Made by a program: the position numbers and the translations under genes. A DNA stretch of 53,082 nucleotides from Kofleriaceae bacterium (GTDB lineage: Bacteria > Myxococcota_A > Polyangia > Haliangiales > Haliangiaceae): assembly GCA_024762925.1 (NCBI GenBank), contig JANTGM010000032.1, positions 1-53,082 of the forward strand, read 5' to 3'. Below the pieces are notes generated by a model. That model saw nothing but the letters and a program-made list of their open reading frames with translations. It ran no database searches and was not told where the DNA came from. Shown here in pieces: positions 49,067-53,082 of the stretch (its first letter is position 1; every line of letters begins with the position of its first letter).

Positions 49067-50266
49067 GTGACTCAAGCAAGCGCTGATATCGCGCAGGGTC
49101 GCGCCTATTGTTATCGCTGCATGCGGGTTTCGCCAATGTGTCTTTGCGGCGCGTTTTCCCCATGTGACAATCGTACGGAGATTCATGTGCTCCAACACGA
49201 TCGTGAACGGCGGCATGCCTTTGGAACGGTACGGCTTTTGAAGATCGGCTTGCGCCAGCTCTTTGTGCATCGAATGCCCGCCGACTCGGGTGCCACGTTT
49301 GCCAAGCCACCCGGGTTTCCCGATGACGCGGGGGTCTTATATCCGGGCCCCGGCAGTCTCGATTTGGCAAAGCTGGATCCCGAGCAGCGACCTAAGAAAC
49401 TCATTGTGATTGACGGCACTTGGAGCCAGGCACATCGAATGTATCGAGATAGTCCCTGGCTTCAAGACTTGCCGCGGTACTCACTGCACCCTGCCGAGCC
49501 AAGTCGATATCGCATTCGCAAGGAGCCGCGGCACGAGTGTCTCTCGACCCTAGAGTCGACAGCAATGGCACTGCGGATGATCGAGCCGGAGACTCCCGAT
49601 ATTGACAATCTCTTGCATAGCTTTGAGCGCATGGTGGATCGCCAGCTTGCATGTATCGCCGAGAATGCTTCTGGCAAGCGCCGCATGAAACGCGCTCGCT
49701 TGCGGCCGATGCGCGCAGTACCAGAACCCCTGTGGCGAACGCCGCACCGTGTTGTTGTTGTCTATGGCGAAAGCGCGCTTCCGCGCTCCAGACGCGAGAA
49801 GCAGCACCGGGAACTCGCACAGTGGTGCGCGGTGCGTTTGCAAGACCCTGCCGAGCACTTTGAATCGATTGTTCAGAGCGAAGGTGCAATGCCTTCAGGG
49901 TTTTTCTTAGGTGAGCTTGGTTGGACTCAGGATGATCTCGGGCGCGCTGAGCGCATCGCTACGGTGCAGGCAAAGTGGCAAGAGTTTCTCCGTCCAGACG
50001 ATGTCCTCGTGGCGTGGAATAAGGGCTCGGCAAATCTCGCAAAGCAACACGGTCTATCGCCAGAGGTCTTGGTACTCAAAGAGGCCTATCGCAACACTGT
50101 TGTTGGCAATTTTGGGACCCTTGAGAACGTCATCCGGCGCGAGGGGCTGGTGCCGGGGGCCAGGCTGCCGATGGCGGGACGGGCTGGCCTTCGACTCGCA
50201 AATGCTCAGGTCGCCGCAGAGTTTCTTCGAAACTGGGCCTGCAAGCGGCTCGAGCTCGTCTCGTGA
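49067..50266 (+). CDS. DTW-domain tRNA aminocarboxypropyltransferase with extra C-terminal domain
   Basis: A 399-aa protein. The N-terminal 210 residues are a DTW domain (TDD superfamily), which makes acp3U in tRNA from SAM: CYRCMRVSPMCLCGAF zinc cluster, HVLQHDRERRHAFGT, VLYPGPGS, and LIVIDGTWSQAHRM with the DTW signature. A second domain of about 180 residues (HRVVVVYGESALPRSRREKQ, LRPDDVLVAWNKGSANLAK, GTLENVIRREGLVPGARL) is not part of the usual DTW protein (about 200-230 aa) and is unrecognised. GTG 49067 start. The GTGA overlap with truC implies coupled synthesis. Confidence 0.85.
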   Translation: MTQASADIAQGRAYCYRCMRVSPMCLCGAFSPCDNRTEIHVLQHDRERRHAFGTVRLLKIGLRQLFVHRMPADSGATFAKPPGFPDDAGVLYPGPGSLDLAKLDPEQRPKKLIVIDGTWSQAHRMYRDSPWLQDLPRYSLHPAEPSRYRIRKEPRHECLSTLESTAMALRMIEPETPDIDNLLHSFERMVDRQLACIAENASGKRRMKRARLRPMRAVPEPLWRTPHRVVVVYGESALPRSRREKQHRELAQWCAVRLQDPAEHFESIVQSEGAMPSGFFLGELGWTQDDLGRAERIATVQAKWQEFLRPDDVLVAWNKGSANLAKQHGLSPEVLVLKEAYRNTVVGNFGTLENVIRREGLVPGARLPMAGRAGLRLANAQVAAEFLRNWACKRLELVS

Positions 50267-50955
50267 CCACAAAACCGGAAATTCTCTACAAGGACGAGCA
50301 CGTCGTCGCAGTCAACAAACCATCGGGCATGCTTGTGCATCGCGGCTGGGACAACGACAAGGTTGTGCTTATGACTGAGGTGCGGGACGAGATCGGCCAG
50401 TGGGTCTATCCAGTGCATCGATTAGATCGCGGCAGTAGTGGTGTGGTCCTTTTTGCCTTGAGTTCTGAAGTCGCCGCAACGTTGGGCGCGGCGTTTGCGG
50501 AACAGCGCATAGAAAAACACTATCTTGCTCTCGTTCGAGGAATTCCCGATGAGCAAGGCATCGTCGACAACCCCGTCCCCAAAAAAGAAAAAGGGGAGCG
50601 CGTTGCTGCCGTGAGTGACTACCGACGCATCGCCGTTGCTGGACGTTACAGTCTTGTCGAAGTTCGCCCTCGGACTGGACGCCTGCATCAAATCCGACGC
50701 CATATGAAGCACATCTCCTGCCCGCTTATCGGAGACGTTCGCTATGGCAAAGGCGAGCACAATCGGCACTTTCGCGACAACTACAACTTGCATCGCTTAG
50801 CGTTGCATTGTCACGGGCTCGCACTTTCGCATCCTCGCGCGGATATGCGCCTTCAGATTCGAGCCCCGCTCTCAGAAGAACTCGTACGTGCATTTATGCA
50901 GCTCGGAGTTATTACTACAGCCGATGCCACCCTCGCGACCTTCGATCCCGTCTGA
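50263..50955 (+). CDS. truC: tRNA pseudouridine synthase TruC
   Basis: A 230-aa RluA-family enzyme that isomerises a uridine (position 65 in E. coli tRNA-Ile/Asp) to pseudouridine. HRLDRGSSGVVLFAL holds the catalytic Asp; EILYKDEHVVAVNKPSGMLVHRG and RTGRLHQIRRHMKHISCPLIGDVRYG are typical, and the GEHNRHFRDNYNLHRLALH segment separates TruC from RluA-type relatives. It overlaps the DTW gene by GTGA, so two tRNA-modification enzymes are made together. Cytoplasmic. Confidence 0.9.
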   Translation: MTTKPEILYKDEHVVAVNKPSGMLVHRGWDNDKVVLMTEVRDEIGQWVYPVHRLDRGSSGVVLFALSSEVAATLGAAFAEQRIEKHYLALVRGIPDEQGIVDNPVPKKEKGERVAAVSDYRRIAVAGRYSLVEVRPRTGRLHQIRRHMKHISCPLIGDVRYGKGEHNRHFRDNYNLHRLALHCHGLALSHPRADMRLQIRAPLSEELVRAFMQLGVITTADATLATFDPV

Positions 50956-50977
50956 CCCTTAGTTCGAAATTCGCCGA

Positions 50978-51111
50978 GTCCCTCGCAGGTGCGAAGAAGC
51001 GGCCGGTCCCAGAGGAGGCTGACTGGAGCAACCGGGAACGGTGTGCAGGGAAACCGACGAGAGCGAACCATGGTGGATGAATCAGGCCGTTAGCCACTCA
51101 CAGCGAGGGAC
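50978..51111. ncRNA. Candidate 134-nt structured element
   Basis: GTCCCTCGC (50978-50986) and GCGAGGGAC (51103-51111) form a perfect 9-bp stem that closes the segment. Inside, AGCGGCC (50998-51004) pairs with GGCCGTT (51085-51091) with one G-U pair. The ACCGG/CCGGT pairing (51003-51007, 51031-51035) is an alternative to it. No open frame of note. It matches none of the small RNA signatures I checked (4.5S, 6S core, c-di-GMP or cobalamin riboswitch). Strand unknown. Confidence 0.4.
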
Positions 51112-51170
51112 AAGGCTCTAAAGAAGTGTGCGACGTGCATCACGGTCCGTCTTCACAAGAGTGAAACCGG

Positions 51171-51205
51171 TTTCGGTGGCCCCGAGCCCCCCCGCAGGAC
51201 CGAAA
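51171..51205 (+). other. Inverted repeat upstream of the CotH-type gene
   Basis: TTTCGGT (51171-51177) and ACCGAAA (51199-51205) enclose a 21-nt C-rich loop including a run of seven C. It lies 54 nt before ATG 51259 and might be a leader hairpin or an operator. Confidence 0.35.
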
Positions 51206-51258
51206 TGCCTCTGTGCGCGAGGGGTAGGCATCTTGTGCGGATGGCGTATAGTGTCGAC

Positions 51259-52962
51259 ATGAGTCTCGCGCGCACATTGCTCACAACAGCATGGCTCTGT
51301 TGCGCCTGCACGGACCCGGCGGACTTTACAGACCTTGACGACCAAGGGGAGAGCCCGCAAAGCCCAGAAGAACTCTATGCGCCCAGTGAGGTGTGGCATG
51401 TTGATGTTCTGCTCTCGGATTCAAGCTATGCCTCGCTACTGGACGCACCGCGAGTTTACGTACCCGGTGACGTGCGCATCGGCGATACGATTGTCGAGCG
51501 GGTGGGCGTGCGTCTCAAGGGAGCCTTCTCGTTTCAGGGACTCGGAGGAAAATCGTCCTTCAAGATCAAGTTCAACGAGTTTGTGCGGGATCAGCGGTTT
51601 CTCGGGCTGGAAAAACTAACACTCAACAACATGCGCCAAGATCGCTCGCAGATTCACGAGTTTCTCGCCTATCAGGTCTTCAACGGAGCTGGGGTTCCCG
51701 CGCCTCGCAGTGGCTTCGCGCGCGTCTCGGTCAATGGCGAAATCTATGGTCTCTACGCCAACGTCGAGACTATCGACGACCGTTTTCTGACGGATCGCTA
51801 TGACGACGGGGACGGCAATCTCTACGAAGCCCCATGGGGAGCCGACCTTGACGTAGAGTCAGTAGAGCTCTACGAGCAGGACGAAGGCGACGATCGTTCC
51901 AGGCGGGACTTGGATGCTCTCGTCGCACATATTGCAATGCCAGGTGACTCAGTATTCTTCGGAGATGACACCCTCTTGAATACAGACGAGTTTCTTCGCT
52001 TTGTTGCGAGTGAAGCACTTTCCGGTCATTGGGATGGCTATTGGAAGTCCAACAATCACTTTCTCTATCATGAAGGGCCCGTTGAGGGAGCCGAGCAGGG
52101 GCGCTGGAACTTCATGCCCTGGGGGCTAGACCAAAGCTTTGGGCAGGACCTTGATCCGTTTACGAGCCGAGGAGTGCTGGCGGAGAAGTGTTATTCGTTG
52201 CCATCGTGCATGTCTGAGTACACACGTATCGGCCTTGAAGCCACCGAGGCGTTTGAAGCGCTGGCTCTGGATGCGGCTGTCGACGGTTCAGCTGCGGCGA
52301 TTCTCGACTATGTGCAATCAGATCCACGATCGCCGCACCCACCGGCCAAGGTTGCTCGCTATCAAGCGATCGCGCAGGCTCGCCTGGCTTCTGTCGGTTC
52401 GGAAATGCGCGACTACTTCTCGTGCATGGAGGATGGCGAGGAACAGGATCGAGATCGAGACGGGTTTGGCGCTTGCTTTGATGATTGCAACGATGCCAGC
52501 GACGAGGTGCGACCTGGAGCCCTCGAAGTGTGCGACGGCATCGACAATGATTGTGATGGGCAGGTGGATGAAGTCGGGTGTCCGTGCAGAGAGGAGAGCA
52601 TCGCTGGCATCGAGTATCTCTTCTGCGATGTTGCGGTTCCGTGGAGCGTTGCCAAGCGCGAGTGTGAAGAGCGTGGTGCGTCTCTAGCGGTTGTTGCTAG
52701 CCAAGAGGCAAGTGAGGAGGTCTTTGCGATTGCCCAAAGCATGGCTCCAACGACGTCATGGTATCTCGGAGTCACCGACAGTGCGGAAGAGGGAATCTGG
52801 TTGGACACTGAGGGCGAGGGAGCGACCACGCTTTTCGGGCCCGGTGAACCCGATGATTTCGGAGGCGAGCACTGCGGCGCCTTGGCATCATTTGCAAACG
52901 GTGACTGGGAAGACGTCCGATGTGGCGCCCGACTGCCATACATTTGCCAGGAGAGTGACTAG
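51259..52962 (+). CDS. CotH-like lipoprotein with MopE motif and C-type lectin domain
   Basis: A 567-aa lipoprotein (CCAC, C17). Domain order: CotH-like protein kinase fold (about 45-390: VRLKGAFSFQGLGGKSSFKIKF, LEKLTLNNMRQDRSQIHEFLAY, GVPAPRSGFARVSVNGEIYGLYANVE, NFMPWGLDQSFG), a MopE-type metal-binding motif (DGFGACFDDCNDASDE, VRPGALEVCDGIDNDCDGQVD), and a C-terminal C-type-lectin domain (SWYLGVTDSAEEGIWLD, GEHCGALASFANGDWEDVRC, LPYICQ). CotH kinases phosphorylate surface proteins in spore formers; MopE motifs bind calcium or copper. The combination suggests a surface adhesin or modifying enzyme. ATG 51259 chosen because the signal peptide starts there. Confidence 0.85.
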   Translation: MSLARTLLTTAWLCCACTDPADFTDLDDQGESPQSPEELYAPSEVWHVDVLLSDSSYASLLDAPRVYVPGDVRIGDTIVERVGVRLKGAFSFQGLGGKSSFKIKFNEFVRDQRFLGLEKLTLNNMRQDRSQIHEFLAYQVFNGAGVPAPRSGFARVSVNGEIYGLYANVETIDDRFLTDRYDDGDGNLYEAPWGADLDVESVELYEQDEGDDRSRRDLDALVAHIAMPGDSVFFGDDTLLNTDEFLRFVASEALSGHWDGYWKSNNHFLYHEGPVEGAEQGRWNFMPWGLDQSFGQDLDPFTSRGVLAEKCYSLPSCMSEYTRIGLEATEAFEALALDAAVDGSAAAILDYVQSDPRSPHPPAKVARYQAIAQARLASVGSEMRDYFSCMEDGEEQDRDRDGFGACFDDCNDASDEVRPGALEVCDGIDNDCDGQVDEVGCPCREESIAGIEYLFCDVAVPWSVAKRECEERGASLAVVASQEASEEVFAIAQSMAPTTSWYLGVTDSAEEGIWLDTEGEGATTLFGPGEPDDFGGEHCGALASFANGDWEDVRCGARLPYICQESD

Positions 52963-53010
52963 TGTGCAGATCGAAATGATTGACTGGAAGATCGCGCCGG
53001 GAGCTCGTTT

Positions 53011-53082
53011 TCTGGCAAGGCGCAAGGAGTGGAGCGTATCGAGATACGTGACCGACGAGCAACGCAGAGCGAAGCGCCCAGA
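53011..53082. repeat. Dispersed hairpin repeat, copy C
   Basis: TCTGGcaaGGCGC (53011-53023) at the left and GCGCC plus CCAGA (53074-53082) at the right form outer arms that can pair. The centre is CGTATC-GA-GATACG (53035-53048), followed after 8 nt by GAGCAACG (53057-53064). It is the only copy complete in the window and lies just after the CotH gene. Confidence 0.7.

Noticed and set aside
50978-51111. Cobalamin or c-di-GMP riboswitch
   Set aside because: Short matches such as GCCACT and CAGGGAAACC occur, but the order and the remaining conserved boxes are missing.

Overview
The window looks like a chromosomal segment of a Gram-negative, predator-like or myxobacterium-like member of the Myxococcota (or a close former deltaproteobacterial lineage). 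This is an inference from gene content. There are three membrane-anchored Ser/Thr protein kinases with different sensor tails, an FHA plus sigma-54 activator, and many lipoproteins that begin with an Asp/Gly/Ser-rich linker. There is also an IgGFc-binding-type lipoprotein, a CotH/MopE-motif/C-type-lectin lipoprotein, a PHM-like copper monooxygenase and a TonB/AgmX-like domain. I see no rRNA or tRNA genes, CRISPR array, insertion sequence or prophage.

Layout. 1-390: noncoding, with two copies of a dispersed hairpin repeat (a third copy ends the window). 391-4791: PHM-like lipoprotein and a TPR Ser/Thr kinase. 4832-8622: GrpB-GNAT fusion, then a divergent polyphosphate pair (PPK2 and Ppx/GppA). 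8741-14304: IgGFc lipoprotein, HDOD protein and a kinase whose outer domain resembles PhnD. 14368-14910: wreck of an EAL-domain gene. 15217-18927: small NPCG-repeat lipoprotein, Kelch lipoprotein and three exported proteins. 18976-20293: 1.3 kb without a convincing gene, holding 28-bp tandem repeats, many hairpins and a 21-bp palindrome, which I read as a possible large structured RNA on the minus strand. 20292-23815: HD phosphohydrolase, fdhD, a small unknown and a DUF4262-like protein.

24448-31970 is a co-directional five-gene unit: three exported alkaline-phosphatase-superfamily enzymes, a small internally duplicated protein and a membrane protein. 32206-34472: two lipoproteins, a sulfotransferase and a small heat-shock protein. 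34591-37913: a sigma-70-family factor divergent from an FHA/sigma-54 activator, with a perfect inverted repeat and five helically phased GTTCCA repeats between them, then a HupE/UreJ-like protein. 37999-39943: pterin dehydratase, EamA transporter and SRAP protein.

39951-44809 (minus) is the most striking cluster: a TonB-like Ser/Thr kinase, a lipoprotein, two lipoproteins with a CxxCH haem motif and a porin-like barrel that also carries CxxCH. The genes abut or overlap at every junction, which suggests one assembly for envelope redox sensing or electron transfer. 44857-45346: decayed ferritin-like gene. 45479-49026: MepA endopeptidase, then an msrB / outer-membrane protein / metallophosphoesterase operon. 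49067-50955: overlapping DTW-domain and TruC tRNA-modification genes. 50978-51111: a 134-nt element closed by a 9-bp stem. 51259-52962: CotH/MopE/lectin lipoprotein. All assignments were made by reading motifs; no database search or folding was run.
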